From the NCBI RefSeq assembly GCF_000186865.1, contig NW_008705593.1:223053-276267 (forward strand): a stretch of DNA of 53,215 bases, in the 5' to 3' direction. Source of the DNA: Aureococcus anophagefferens (Eukaryota > Sar > Pelagophyceae > Pelagomonadales > Pelagomonadaceae). Both the position numbers and the translations under genes were made by a program. The notes under the pieces are model-generated. The model did no database searches. It worked only from the letters and a program-made list of their open reading frames with translations, and was not told the origin of the DNA. Below are positions 34,422-44,061 of this stretch, piece by piece (the first letter of the stretch is position 1; each line of letters opens with the position of its first letter).

Positions 34422-37400
34422 ATGGGCGCCGGCGCGACCAAGGGCATCAACCCGCCCAAGGGCGTGGCCTTCGAGGAGGCGGCGCTGCCCTTCGTCGGGC
34501 TGCGCGCGTCCCAGCTCCGGGCGCTGCGCACGGCCTTTGGGGAGTACGCCCAGGGCTACAGCGTCGAGCTCGACGAGTTCCGCGCCGTCGTGCGGCCCGT
34601 CGTCGGCGCGGCGGCGGCGGACGCGGCCTTCGCCTTGCTCAAGGGCGGGATCAAGGGCGCGCCGAACGACGCGACCGAGGTCGACATGGCGCGGCTCCTC
34701 GGCCCCGCGGCTTTGACCGCCGCGGCGGAGCTCGACGACGTCCTCGCGCTCCTCGCGGACGCGTGCCGCCTCGACGAGACGGCGGGCCTGACGCTGCAGC
34801 ACGTCATCGTCGGCGTCGCCTGCTGGACCAAGGGCGTCGTCGCGCCGCCGTCGGCCGAGGAGACGGACTACGCGCTCACGCTCCTGGCGTTGAAGGCCGC
34901 GCCCAAGGGCCTCGGCGACCGCAGGGCCCTCGAGGGCGCCCTCAAGGCCGCGCCCGAGTTCGCCGCCTGGATTTTGGCGCTGAGCGCCGCGGCGTCGGAC
35001 GTCGTCGTCGCCCGCGCGACGGCGACGGCGCCCGCGGCCGGCGCCGTCGACGTGCTCGCGCGCTACGCGGCGCCGCGCAAGTACCGGCCGCCGCGGCGCC
35101 GCGAGGGCTCCTCCTTCACGGTCCTCGACGGCTGCTACGTCATGTACGGCGGCGTCGACGAGCAGGACGCCAACGCCTGCACGTCCGACGTCCACGTCGT
35201 CTCCGAGTTCCCCGGGGCCGTGCTCTGCGACCGCACGCGCGCGCGCGGCGCCGCGGCGCCGGACGCGCGCGCGCACCACGCGGCCTGCGCGGTCCACGGC
35301 GGCGCCTGCCTCTTCGTCTTCGGCGGGCTCGGCGGCAACGGCGCGCGCTTCAACGACGCCTGGCTCCTCGCCCGGGGCGACGGCTTCTTCGAGTGGAAGC
35401 GGCCCAAGGCGTCCGGCCGGCCGCCGTCGCGGCGCCGCGACGCCGTCGCGTGCGAGGCCCGCGGCATGTCCAACGACGGGCCGGGGCTCGTCGTCGTCTA
35501 CGGCGGCGCGGCGGACGCCGGCGCCGCGGCGCTGCTGGGCGACCTCTGGGTGCTCGCGTTTTCGTTGAAGACCATCGCGACGTGGTCGGCCGTCGTCTTC
35601 GGACCGGACTCCTCGCCCGCGCCCGCGCCGCGGCTCGGCGCGACGCTCGCCCGGGCGGGCACGGCCAAGGTGCTCCTCTTCGGCGGACTGACGAAGCCCA
35701 AGGACGCCGCGGCGGCGGCGGCGGTCGTCCACACCGTCGAGGTGGCGGCGGGCGCGTCGTCCGTGGACCCCTACGTCGCGACGGCGTCCGCGATGCCCTG
35801 CGCGGTGGCCGACGCGTCCCTGGCGCCGCCGAGCCGCCGGTCGGGCGTGGTCTGCGCCGTCCTGGGCAACGAGCGCAAGGTGCTGGCCTTCGGGGGCTTC
35901 GACGGGCGGCTCCGGCGCGCGCACAGCGACGTCTGGGAGCTGGCGATGGACGAGGAGACGGGCGGCACGTGGGCGCGGCTCCACGACGGCGTGGCGTCCA
36001 ACTACGTCGCCGGGTCCATGGACCGCCCGAAGGTGCCCGCGCTCGCGGCCTTCACGAAGCGGCATCTGGCCGTGCTCTCGGAGAGCGACGACGGCGACCG
36101 CCTCGACGAGCTGCTGAGCGTGTCCGTGCGCGAGGCGCCCGGCGCCGGCGCCGTGCCGGAGCATCGCATCGCCGCCATCATCCGCCGCCTCGGGGCGGCG
36201 CGGCCCCTGGACATCCCGCCGCCGGACGTCGCCGAGCCGGGGCCGGAGAGGCCCGAGCCCGCCGAGGGCGAGGACCCGCCGCCGGAGCCGGAGCCCAAGA
36301 AGCCGCCGAGCCGCGTCCGCGCGTCCCTGGCCTGGGTCTACGGCGTGTCCTGCCGCGGCGCGCGGGGCTCCTGCGTCTACGTCGGCGCCGGCGCGGTCGC
36401 GTACGCCGCCGGGTCCTTGGCCGTCGTCGCGACGAAGACGCGCGTCGAGGAGACGGGCGTCGTCGAGAAGCTCGAGCTCGAGCCGGCGGCGGAGGACTGG
36501 GAGCCGGCGCCCCCCGGCGCGGCCCGCGACGACGATGAGGACGACGACGACGAGGACGTCGTCGTGCCGACCGAGGACGTCTTCCGGCCCCTGACGCAGG
36601 AGGAGGAGGACGAGTACAGGGAGGCGGGCGCCCTCGAGTCGGAGCTCGCCGTCGTGAAGGCGTCCAAGGACGTCGTCGACCAGCGCGTCTCCTACGCCCA
36701 CGGCGCCGAGGTGCTCTGCGTCGCCGCCGCGGGCGGGATCTGCGCGTCGGGCGATTCGACGGGCGCCGTGGCCCTCTGGCGCGGCGGGTCCCTGGAGGTC
36801 CTAGCCCGGGCCGACGACGTCTTCGGCGCGTCGAAGCCCGCGAGTCTCGTCGCCTTCGCGCCCGGCGGCGCCGGCGCGCTCCTCGTCGTCGGAAACGGGT
36901 CCGTCGCGGTCTTCGACGTCGACGGCGCGTCCAAACTGACGAAGACCTTCGCCGGCGCGGCCGCCCACGGCGCGGCCTACGCCGCGGCCTGGGTCTCGCC
37001 GTCGGCCTTCGTGGTGCTCGGCGAGCACGGCGGCTTCCTCTGGCGCGAGGCCTACGTCGGCGACGGCTACGCGGCCGCGCCCTTGCTCTCGGACGAGAAG
37101 CTCGCGCCGCAGCTCGCCGTCGCGACGCTCGACGGCGGTTCGGGCCTCCCGGGCCGCGAGTCCTTCGCGACGGGCGGCGCCGACGGGTCGCTCCACGTCT
37201 GGTGCGGCCGCACGCTCTCCAAGTCCCAGCTCTGCCACGCGGGGCAGGCCGTCCTCGCGCTCGCGTCGTCGAAGAACGTGCTCGCGACGGGCGGCGCCGA
37301 CGGCGACGCGCGCGTCTGGGCCGTCGCCGTGGCCGAGCCCCTGGACCCGCCCGTCGACGACGCGCCGGACCCGGCCGCGCCGCCCGACCGCGGCAACTGG

Positions 37401-38699
37401 ATCAACGGCACGCAGGCGGACGCGATCGGCCCCGCGCCGGCCCCCGACGACGAGGCCGAGGACGCGTCCACGAAGCTCTTCGAGCCCACGTACGTGCCCG
37501 AGGTGCGCGAGGCGCCGCCCGTGGACCTGTTGGATGCGCCGAAGCCGTCCGTGGCGCTCCGGTGCGTCGCGTCGCTCGACGGCTGCGCCGAGCCCTTCGC
37601 GGTGACGTCCCTCGACTTCGCCGCGGGCGCCGCGGCGCTCCTCGTCGCGTCGGCCGACGGCACGGCGCGCGAGTTCGCCCTGCCGTTGGAGGCGGGCGGC
37701 GCGATCGGCGACGGCGCGCGCTACGCGACGGGGCCGGGCCCCGCGGGGCACGCGGTCGCGACGCACCCGCGGGGCAAGGCCGAGGCGGCGACGGCCGGCG
37801 GCGTCTTCGAGGGCCTCGTCAAGCTCTGGGACACGGAAAAGCACAAAGTCGCCGGCGAGCTGTCCTACGGGTCCTCCGCGGCGACGGCCGTCGACTACTC
37901 GCCGACCGCGCGGACCCTGGCCTTCGGCACGGCCGCGGGCGCCGTCGTCCTCGCGAAGCGCAAGCCCTTCGAGCTGGCCACGGTCATCTGCGAGCCCGGC
38001 GCCGGCGCGCCCGTGGCCGCGGTCGCCTGGGCGCCCGAGGGGCCGTCGCTCGCGGTCGCGACGGAGGCGGGCGCCGTCGACGTCTACGCGTTCAAGGACG
38101 GCGCGTGGCGCAAGGTCGCCGCGTCGCCGCCGGGGCCCGAGCCCCTGCTCGCCGTCGACTTCTCCGCCGACGGCGCCTTCCTCCGGGCCGCGACGCCGAG
38201 CGGCGTTTCTTACTTTGCGGCGCCGGGCGCGGACGACGAGCCCGCGGCGGACGACGCCGGCGAGGGCGACGACGAGGCGGAGGCGCCGAAGAAGAAGAAG
38301 GCGGCGCCCAAGGAGTACGTCGTCAAGGAGTGCAAGGTCGCCGCGCCCGACGACGTCGCGGCCGTCGACTGGGCCGCCAAGGCCGCGGCGCCGGCGGAGT
38401 CGCTCGACGCGCTCCAGGGCGCGGTGGAGCCGCCGGCCGAGGACGAGGAGGACGAGGACGACGACGACGCGCCGAAGAAGGCCAAGGTCGAGCCGCCGCC
38501 GGCCGTGCGCCCGGCGCCGAGCGGCGTCCGCGTCACGCTCAAGCGGCCCGACGGCGGGCACGCGCCCGTCGCGCACGCGGTCGCCGCGGCCCTCGCGGTC
38601 AAGACCACGCCCCAGCTCCTCCTCTCCACGGGCGCCGGCGACGGCCTCCTCGTCCAGTGGGGGCTGACGCTCGCGCCGGAGCCGACGGAGGACGCGTGA
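34422..38699 (+). CDS. EF-hand-like / Kelch / EML (HELP-WD40) multidomain microtubule-associated protein
   Basis: 1425 aa. MGAGATKG is a possible N-myristoylation site. Residues 25-190 are helical and resemble calmodulin-type EF-hand pairs (LRALRTAFGEYAQGYSVELD) with poor Ca2+ loops. Kelch repeats occupy about 225-530: CYVMYGGVDEQD, LFVFGGLGGNGARFNDAWLL, VVVYGGAADAG, LLFGGLTKPKD, LAFGGFDGRLRRAHSDVWEL. At about 634-670 LAWVYGVSCRGARGSCVY and the following GAVAYAAGSLAVVATK match the HELP segment of EML proteins. An acidic insert follows, then WD40 blades to about 1425 (HGAEVLCVAAAGGICASGDS; GGADGSLHVWCG; GGADGDARVWAV). EML proteins bind microtubules through HELP/TAPE domains; the Kelch and EF-like parts are additional. 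Confidence 0.85.
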   Translation: MGAGATKGINPPKGVAFEEAALPFVGLRASQLRALRTAFGEYAQGYSVELDEFRAVVRPVVGAAAADAAFALLKGGIKGAPNDATEVDMARLLGPAALTAAAELDDVLALLADACRLDETAGLTLQHVIVGVACWTKGVVAPPSAEETDYALTLLALKAAPKGLGDRRALEGALKAAPEFAAWILALSAAASDVVVARATATAPAAGAVDVLARYAAPRKYRPPRRREGSSFTVLDGCYVMYGGVDEQDANACTSDVHVVSEFPGAVLCDRTRARGAAAPDARAHHAACAVHGGACLFVFGGLGGNGARFNDAWLLARGDGFFEWKRPKASGRPPSRRRDAVACEARGMSNDGPGLVVVYGGAADAGAAALLGDLWVLAFSLKTIATWSAVVFGPDSSPAPAPRLGATLARAGTAKVLLFGGLTKPKDAAAAAAVVHTVEVAAGASSVDPYVATASAMPCAVADASLAPPSRRSGVVCAVLGNERKVLAFGGFDGRLRRAHSDVWELAMDEETGGTWARLHDGVASNYVAGSMDRPKVPALAAFTKRHLAVLSESDDGDRLDELLSVSVREAPGAGAVPEHRIAAIIRRLGAARPLDIPPPDVAEPGPERPEPAEGEDPPPEPEPKKPPSRVRASLAWVYGVSCRGARGSCVYVGAGAVAYAAGSLAVVATKTRVEETGVVEKLELEPAAEDWEPAPPGAARDDDEDDDDEDVVVPTEDVFRPLTQEEEDEYREAGALESELAVVKASKDVVDQRVSYAHGAEVLCVAAAGGICASGDSTGAVALWRGGSLEVLARADDVFGASKPASLVAFAPGGAGALLVVGNGSVAVFDVDGASKLTKTFAGAAAHGAAYAAAWVSPSAFVVLGEHGGFLWREAYVGDGYAAAPLLSDEKLAPQLAVATLDGGSGLPGRESFATGGADGSLHVWCGRTLSKSQLCHAGQAVLALASSKNVLATGGADGDARVWAVAVAEPLDPPVDDAPDPAAPPDRGNWINGTQADAIGPAPAPDDEAEDASTKLFEPTYVPEVREAPPVDLLDAPKPSVALRCVASLDGCAEPFAVTSLDFAAGAAALLVASADGTAREFALPLEAGGAIGDGARYATGPGPAGHAVATHPRGKAEAATAGGVFEGLVKLWDTEKHKVAGELSYGSSAATAVDYSPTARTLAFGTAAGAVVLAKRKPFELATVICEPGAGAPVAAVAWAPEGPSLAVATEAGAVDVYAFKDGAWRKVAASPPGPEPLLAVDFSADGAFLRAATPSGVSYFAAPGADDEPAADDAGEGDDEAEAPKKKKAAPKEYVVKECKVAAPDDVAAVDWAAKAAAPAESLDALQGAVEPPAEDEEDEDDDDAPKKAKVEPPPAVRPAPSGVRVTLKRPDGGHAPVAHAVAAALAVKTTPQLLLSTGAGDGLLVQWGLTLAPEPTEDA

Positions 38700-38825
38700 G
38701 CTGCCCCCCGTAAAGGCCAACTTCTTGACGTCAACTTGTCGCTCGGACCAACGATGGACACATCCTAGCCGGCGGCTGCCTCCCCGCGTGACAGTCGGCG
38801 GGCCGCCTCGTCGCGCGACGGCGCC

Positions 38826-41813
38826 ATGGCGGCGCGCTACGAGGTCGACGACGAGGAGGCGCCGGCGCACGACGACGACCTCGACTGGGAGTCGACCATC
38901 ACCTTCATGGTCGACCGGGAGACGACGCGCGCGACGCGCCTGGGCGCCGCGAAGCGCCACCGGCCCTTCCGCGGCTCCGTGCAGGTGCCCCGCATGCCCC
39001 TGGACCAGTTCTGCAAGCTCCTGCACCACGACCCGCGGCGCGCGAGGCTCTCCGACGACGCGTTCCACAGCCGCTACGGCTACGGCTACGACGCGGTGCT
39101 CGCGCTGCGCCACGACGACGACGCGGACGGCGGCCGGCTCAGCGCCAAGGCGCGCGAGATCGTCAAGAAGCTCCACGGCGGCGGCGTCGAGACGAGGCTC
39201 GAGCGCGCGTCGCGGGGCCGGAAGGTGCTCTTCGTGCTCCTCCGCGCGCCGGTGCACCGCCTCGCGCACGCGGCGGACCAGCTGGACTGGATCGTGCCGC
39301 TCTGCCCCGCCGCCGTGGAGCGGCGCATCACGCGCGGCGCCGAGGGCATCAAGCCCCGGACGCTGCACCACGACCCCAAGCTCACGCACGGCCGCGGGCC
39401 CTACGTCTTGATCCACGGCAAGTACGACACGGACGAGGGCCTCCAGGCGCTCTACGACGCGCCGCGGGGCTGCGCGCACCTCTTCGAGTGGTCGCTCCTG
39501 CGGCTCAAGCTCCTCTTCGCCATCTTGGAGATGCCCCACCGCCAGGGCGGCTGCGGGCTCTCGGTGAAGGCGCAGGTCGAGGGCGGCGACTTCCTCGCCG
39601 CGTACCCGCTCCACGACCGCGCGCGGCGCGAGCTCGCGAGCCGCTGGTCCATGCACGCGCCGCGCCTCGACCTCGTGCGCAGCTACTTCGGCGAGCGCCT
39701 CGCGCTCTACTTCGCGTTCGTGAACCACCTCGCGCTCTGGTGCGGCTTCAGCGCGGCCGCGGGCGTCGCGACGACGGCGGCCATGTACTGGGAGAACACG
39801 ATCGCGGACCGCGCGCGGAAGCACTCGCGCATCCTGCCCGTCTTAACCTTCTTCCAGTGCTGCTGGGCCGTGCTGATGCTCGAGTTCTGGAAGCGCAAGG
39901 AGTGCCGCATGGCGCTGTCCTGGGGCACGCTGGGCCTCGACGAGGCCGTGCCGAACCGGCCGGCCTTCCGCGGCGCGACGCGGCCGTCGCTCGTCGACGG
40001 CACGCCGGAGATCCACTACCCGAAGTCGAAGCGGAACCGCAAGGGCGTCGCGTCGTTCGTGACCGTGTTCCTGCTCGTCGTGCTCGTCGTCGCCGCGGCG
40101 AGCTCCGTCATCTGGGTCCGCGTGTCCGTGCAGACGATCTTCCGCCCGAACCGCGGCCTCTACGTCGCCGCGGGCGCGTCCGTGCTCAACACGGCGCAGA
40201 TCGAGGTCATGAACTACGGCTTCGTGACGATCGCCACGAAGCTCAACGCGTGGGAGAACCACCGCACGGACGTCGAGTACATGAACAACCTCGTGCTGAA
40301 GCTCGTGTCCTTCTTCTTCTTCAACTACAACATCCCGCTGCTCTACAACGCGTTCTTCCAGCGGCTCGTCGAGGGCTGCCCGCGCGGCGGCAGCCGCGAG
40401 GTCGTCGTCGGCAAGGGCACGTGCTACAGCGCGCTGGAGCTCAACCTGGGCGTCATCTTCGTCAGCAAGATGGCGTCGAACTACGCGAGCGAGATGGCCC
40501 TGCCCTGGGTCCGCGCGCGGTACCGCGACGCGCGCGACCGCGGCAAGACGACGGCCGCGGCGTCGGCCGCGGAGGTCGACTTCGACCTGAGCGCGTCCGA
40601 CGACATCGACGACAACATCGGCGACATGACGGTCCTCGCCATCCGCTTCTCGTTCATCACGCTCTTCATCACGGCGCTGCCGTGCCTCACGGCGCTCGCG
40701 TGGTTCGCGAACCACTACGAGGGCACGAACGATTTGAAGAAGTTCCTGTTCTACAAGCGGCGCGAGTGGCCCGCCGTGGCCTGGTCCGTCGGCTCCTGGC
40801 TGCTCGTCTTCCAGCTCATCACGGCCTGCGCCGTGACGACGAACGCGGCGTGCATCTTCTACACGGTCCGCTGGGAGCCCTTCGCCGTCGAGGGGGGGCT
40901 CCGGCCGAACCAGCGGTCCTTCGGCTTCTTCCTCGTCCAGTACATCGTGTTCACGCTCATGGTCGGGCTCATGATCGTCGTGCCGGACCAGCCGGAGGAC
41001 GTGGAGATCCAGCTGAAGCGGCAGCGGTTCCTCGTGTCGAAGCTCATCGACCAGACGCCCGACGAGATGGACTCGGACAGCGACGACGGCGGCGACGACG
41101 TCGACGACGACGACGTCGAGGCGCCGCTGCGCCTCCTGGCGCCGGAGACGCCGTCCTACGCGCTCCGCGGCGGCGCGCCGCCGCCGCCGGTCTTCTCCGA
41201 GGCGCTCGCGAAGCGCGAGCCGCGCGACGCCGCGGCGCGCGTCTTCGAGGATCTGAAGAACGACGACGGCCGCCTCGACGGCGCGATCCTCGAGTCCGTG
41301 CTGGGCCACCGCGCGCCGGGCCGGGACGTCGGGCCGCTCCTCGACGACTACCTCCTCCAGGCCGAGCCCCACACGGTGGCGAACTTCAAGTCGCTCCTGC
41401 GGGCCGCGTCCGCGCTCGGCGGCGACGACGCGTCGGACGACGACGCCGACGACGCGTCGGACGACGGCGACGCGCCGCCGCCGCCGCCGCCGCCGGCGAG
41501 CCCGCTCGACGACCCGCGGCACAACGCCGCCGTCGCGGCCCACTTCGACGCGCTCTATCGCGACGCGTGGCGGCCGGGGCGGCCGCCGACCTGGGGGCAG
41601 ATCTCGGACAAGCTCAACGACCCGGCGCTGTCGCCGAAGAAGCCGCCGCCGGGCGAGGAGCGCAAGGAGGCGGACCGGGGGACCGCGCGCTTCTTCGACC
41701 CGCCGCCGGCGCCCGAGGCGCGCGACCGGTCGTCGACGGACGCGCACTTCGCGGCGATCTTCGACGGCCTCGACGACTCCGACGACGACGACGAGGCGGT
41801 CCCACCGCCGTAA
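38826..41813 (+). CDS. Anoctamin/TMEM16-family membrane protein
   Basis: 995 aa. A ~260-residue cytosolic N-terminus precedes the anoctamin entry motif: AAYPLHDRARRELASRW, then VRSYFGERLALYFAFVNHLAL and the helices LPVLTFFQCCWAVLMLEFWK, with RKECRMALSWG. Further spans follow, including FVTVFLLVVLVVAAASSVIW, FFFFNYNIPLLYNAFFQR, FSFITLFITALPCLTAL and YIVFTLMVGLMIVV. About ten transmembrane helices fit TMEM16. After residue 740 the tail is acidic and Pro-rich (Asp runs, PPPPPPPA). TMEM16 proteins are Ca2+-activated Cl- channels and/or lipid scramblases; which applies cannot be told here. The stop is 6 bp from the next, convergent stop. Confidence 0.88.
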   Translation: MAARYEVDDEEAPAHDDDLDWESTITFMVDRETTRATRLGAAKRHRPFRGSVQVPRMPLDQFCKLLHHDPRRARLSDDAFHSRYGYGYDAVLALRHDDDADGGRLSAKAREIVKKLHGGGVETRLERASRGRKVLFVLLRAPVHRLAHAADQLDWIVPLCPAAVERRITRGAEGIKPRTLHHDPKLTHGRGPYVLIHGKYDTDEGLQALYDAPRGCAHLFEWSLLRLKLLFAILEMPHRQGGCGLSVKAQVEGGDFLAAYPLHDRARRELASRWSMHAPRLDLVRSYFGERLALYFAFVNHLALWCGFSAAAGVATTAAMYWENTIADRARKHSRILPVLTFFQCCWAVLMLEFWKRKECRMALSWGTLGLDEAVPNRPAFRGATRPSLVDGTPEIHYPKSKRNRKGVASFVTVFLLVVLVVAAASSVIWVRVSVQTIFRPNRGLYVAAGASVLNTAQIEVMNYGFVTIATKLNAWENHRTDVEYMNNLVLKLVSFFFFNYNIPLLYNAFFQRLVEGCPRGGSREVVVGKGTCYSALELNLGVIFVSKMASNYASEMALPWVRARYRDARDRGKTTAAASAAEVDFDLSASDDIDDNIGDMTVLAIRFSFITLFITALPCLTALAWFANHYEGTNDLKKFLFYKRREWPAVAWSVGSWLLVFQLITACAVTTNAACIFYTVRWEPFAVEGGLRPNQRSFGFFLVQYIVFTLMVGLMIVVPDQPEDVEIQLKRQRFLVSKLIDQTPDEMDSDSDDGGDDVDDDDVEAPLRLLAPETPSYALRGGAPPPPVFSEALAKREPRDAAARVFEDLKNDDGRLDGAILESVLGHRAPGRDVGPLLDDYLLQAEPHTVANFKSLLRAASALGGDDASDDDADDASDDGDAPPPPPPPASPLDDPRHNAAVAAHFDALYRDAWRPGRPPTWGQISDKLNDPALSPKKPPPGEERKEADRGTARFFDPPPAPEARDRSSTDAHFAAIFDGLDDSDDDDEAVPPP

Positions 41814-41819
41814 GCTCCC

Positions 41820-42326
41820 TTAGGCGAAGAGGCCGTCCTCGGCGTACTTCCACTTGGCCCAGATGTAGCCGATGGCGATGAGCGCCGTCGCGACGGAGAA
41901 GGTGAGGAGCAGGTTGTCGCCCGGGTCCGGCACGGCCGCGAGCCCGGGGCAGCCCGCGCACTGGCAGTCGTCGCCGCACTGGCAGTTGGGCCCGCAGGTG
42001 CACTTGAAGTACTGGGAAGCGACGCAGGGCTGGCGCGCGACGCCGTCGGGCCCCGTGCAGGGGCTGATGACGCTGTCGAAGCCCGCGGACTGCACCGCCG
42101 AGATGATGCCCTTCTCGGTGCAGAGGCACTTGGGCATGTTGCCCGCGCCGTCGGGCTCGCAGATGCAGGACCCCGTGAGCGCCGTCACCTTGGCGCTCTG
42201 CGCGTTCTTGTCCACCTCGACGTGCTTGATGTAGTGCACCTTGGCGAGCACGTTTTTGATCGTCTCGCAGCAGCCCTCGCAGGGCAGCCGCGACGTGATG
42301 GCGATGTCGAAGGTCTTCTCCGCCAT
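41820..42326 (-). CDS. HMA metal-binding domain fused to metallothionein-like Cys cluster and membrane anchor
   Basis: 168 aa. Residues 1-90 are a heavy-metal-associated (Atx1/CCS-type) domain: FDIAITSRLPCEGCCETIKN (C16, C19, C20 in the metal loop), HVEVDKNAQSAKVTA, GIISAVQSAGFDSV. It is longer than usual through a Cys insert (CICEPDGAGNMPKCLC). Residues 109-126 are CTCGPNCQCGDDCQCAGC, a metallothionein-like run with eight Cys. A C-terminal anchor (LLLTFSVATALIAIGYIWA) and a short tail follow. Likely role: copper or zinc capture and hand-over at a membrane. The start MAEKTF directly precedes the domain; the open frame further upstream (to 42611) is Arg-rich and judged non-coding. The HMA region also recalls the copper chaperone of superoxide dismutase. 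Confidence 0.8.
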   Translation of the reverse strand: MAEKTFDIAITSRLPCEGCCETIKNVLAKVHYIKHVEVDKNAQSAKVTALTGSCICEPDGAGNMPKCLCTEKGIISAVQSAGFDSVISPCTGPDGVARQPCVASQYFKCTCGPNCQCGDDCQCAGCPGLAAVPDPGDNLLLTFSVATALIAIGYIWAKWKYAEDGLFA

Positions 42327-43206
42327 CCGAGCCGGTTGGCGCCGCCGCCGCGCGCGTCCGGCGGTCGCCGAGGCCCGCGCAGTCGCCGCGTTGGCTGCCA
42401 CCGACGAGGTATGCCAGAAAAAACTGCGGGCAGCCTCCAATTGGCAGCCTCTGTGATTGGGCGAGCCAGGAAGGCGGGGTTTGCTCCGCCAGCGGCGCCG
42501 CCGGCACCCCTGCGTGCGCGGCGGGGTGGTACATCTTACTCCACGAAAACGGCGTTCCCCAGCCGTCACACCCACGTCGCGCCCAAAACCAAGGGGCGTA
42601 TCCAACGCCATCGATGGTGGCGCGCACCGCGGCTACGGACTTGTACGCCGCGGCAGCCCCGCGGACTCGGAGACGAGGCCCGCGCGGTGGAATTTGGTCG
42701 ACGCCAGAACCACCTCCGATGGGGGCACCGACGGTCAGGCTTACGTCCAGGGGTCATGGAAGGCCACTCCGACCGCCAGAACGGGCTGCCGTGCGTCGGA
42801 AGCTTGGCCTCGGAGGTCTCCGTTCCCGGCCCACGCGTACGTGTTTGGTACTCAAGCCAGCGAAACGGCTAGCCATTCGTCGCAATTCGAGCGCTTGTTT
42901 TTGTCATGTATAGCCACCGGGCGTCCCTGGCCGCTAGCCAAAAACGCGCAGTTTAGACGGGGGCGCGTCGGCCATCGGACGCCGTCGCCGGAGCAAACCC
43001 CGCCTTAGCCAGGTTCAACTCGTTTGCATGAACTTTTTGGAAGAGGGTGATGGCCTCCTACTTGAGTAGGCAAGCGCGTTCGCGGAGTTGAGGAGTGACG
43101 CGGTCGAGCCGCCGTCGCCGCCACCGTCGCAAGGCCTGGAACCACAGGAGGCCGAGTTGCACGAAGCGGACCTCGACCTCGTTCCCGCGCCTACATCCGG
43201 CTTCTA
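42327..43206. other. Gene-free interval between divergent HMA and TraB genes
   Basis: 880 bp. It must contain both promoters. Short open frames occur on both strands but none encodes a recognisable motif, and composition is mixed. No repeats or RNA gene identified. Confidence 0.45.
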
Positions 43207-44034
43207 ATGCTGCTGCGCCGGTGCCTCGTGCGCGCGCGCGCCGCGACGCAGCATCAGCGACGACACTTTCCCACGGCCTACATCCGCGACGTCGACGGCG
43301 ACATCTACCTCGTCGGAACCGCGCACATCGGTAAAAAATCCAGGGAAGAAGTCGTCGACATCATCGACAAGGTCCAGCCTAAAGCCGTCATGGTCGAGCT
43401 GTGCCGCGGCCGCGCGGCGTCGCTGCGCCGCGGCGGCGGGCGAGGCGGCGGCGGCGACTCCGCGACGCTGCGGATGATGCTCGAGCGCTTCGGGCTCGAC
43501 CGGCGCGCCGCGGAGCTCGCGCTCGGCGTCTTCAACCGCGTCGCGGGCGTGCTCGGCGAGCAGGGCGGCGACATGCTCGCGGCGCTCGAGGCCGGCGAGC
43601 GCGTCGACGCGCGCATCGTCCACGGCGACGTCGACGGCGCGACGACGGAGCGGCGCGTCCGCGCGGCCGCGCAAAAGCTCGTCGCGTCGCCCGCGGACGC
43701 GGCGGCGCTCGCCATGAAGCTGAGCACGGACGCGGACGTCGCGCGCGTCGTCGCGTCCATCGGCGCCGGCGCGCTCGCCGACGGCGGCCTCGAGGGCGCC
43801 GTCGGCGGCGTGCTGAACCGCGAGTCCGCGCGGCGGCTCGGCGCCGTCCTCGACCGCCACGCGCCGGACGTGGCCAACGCGCTGCTGCACGCGCGCGACG
43901 CCCACATGGCCGACGAGCTCCAGGCCGCGGCGAAGGCGCACGGCTCCGTCGTCGGCGTCGTCGGCATCGCCCACATGGACGGCATCGAGCGGCGCTTCCC
44001 CAACGCGACGGTCGTGCATCTGGACGGGGCGTAG
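43207..44034 (+). CDS. TraB-domain protein (TRABD/PrgY family), probably mitochondrial
   Basis: 275 aa. MLLRRCLVRARAATQHQRRHF is an amphipathic basic presequence typical of mitochondria. The TraB domain follows: YIRDVDGDIYLVGTAHIGKK with the G-T-A-H motif, VVDIIDKVQPKAVMVELCRG with E-L-C-x-x-R, and near the end LLHARDAHMADEL and VGVVGIAHMDGI. Family members are proposed metal-dependent proteases or regulators (TIKI is a Wnt protease; plant and animal TRABD are on mitochondria), so catalysis is uncertain. The C-terminal membrane spans of many TraB/PrgY proteins are absent. Confidence 0.88.
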   Translation: MLLRRCLVRARAATQHQRRHFPTAYIRDVDGDIYLVGTAHIGKKSREEVVDIIDKVQPKAVMVELCRGRAASLRRGGGRGGGGDSATLRMMLERFGLDRRAAELALGVFNRVAGVLGEQGGDMLAALEAGERVDARIVHGDVDGATTERRVRAAAQKLVASPADAAALAMKLSTDADVARVVASIGAGALADGGLEGAVGGVLNRESARRLGAVLDRHAPDVANALLHARDAHMADELQAAAKAHGSVVGVVGIAHMDGIERRFPNATVVHLDGA

Positions 44035-44061
44035 CTTCTTTTTAGGGATGCTTTTAGGACC

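Noticed and set aside
36801..39824. Long minus-strand open frame of about 1000 codons opposite the EML-like and anoctamin genes
   Set aside because: Its translation is Arg/Val/Ala/Glu-rich with no motif, and it mirrors two well-supported genes; long antisense frames are expected at this GC content.
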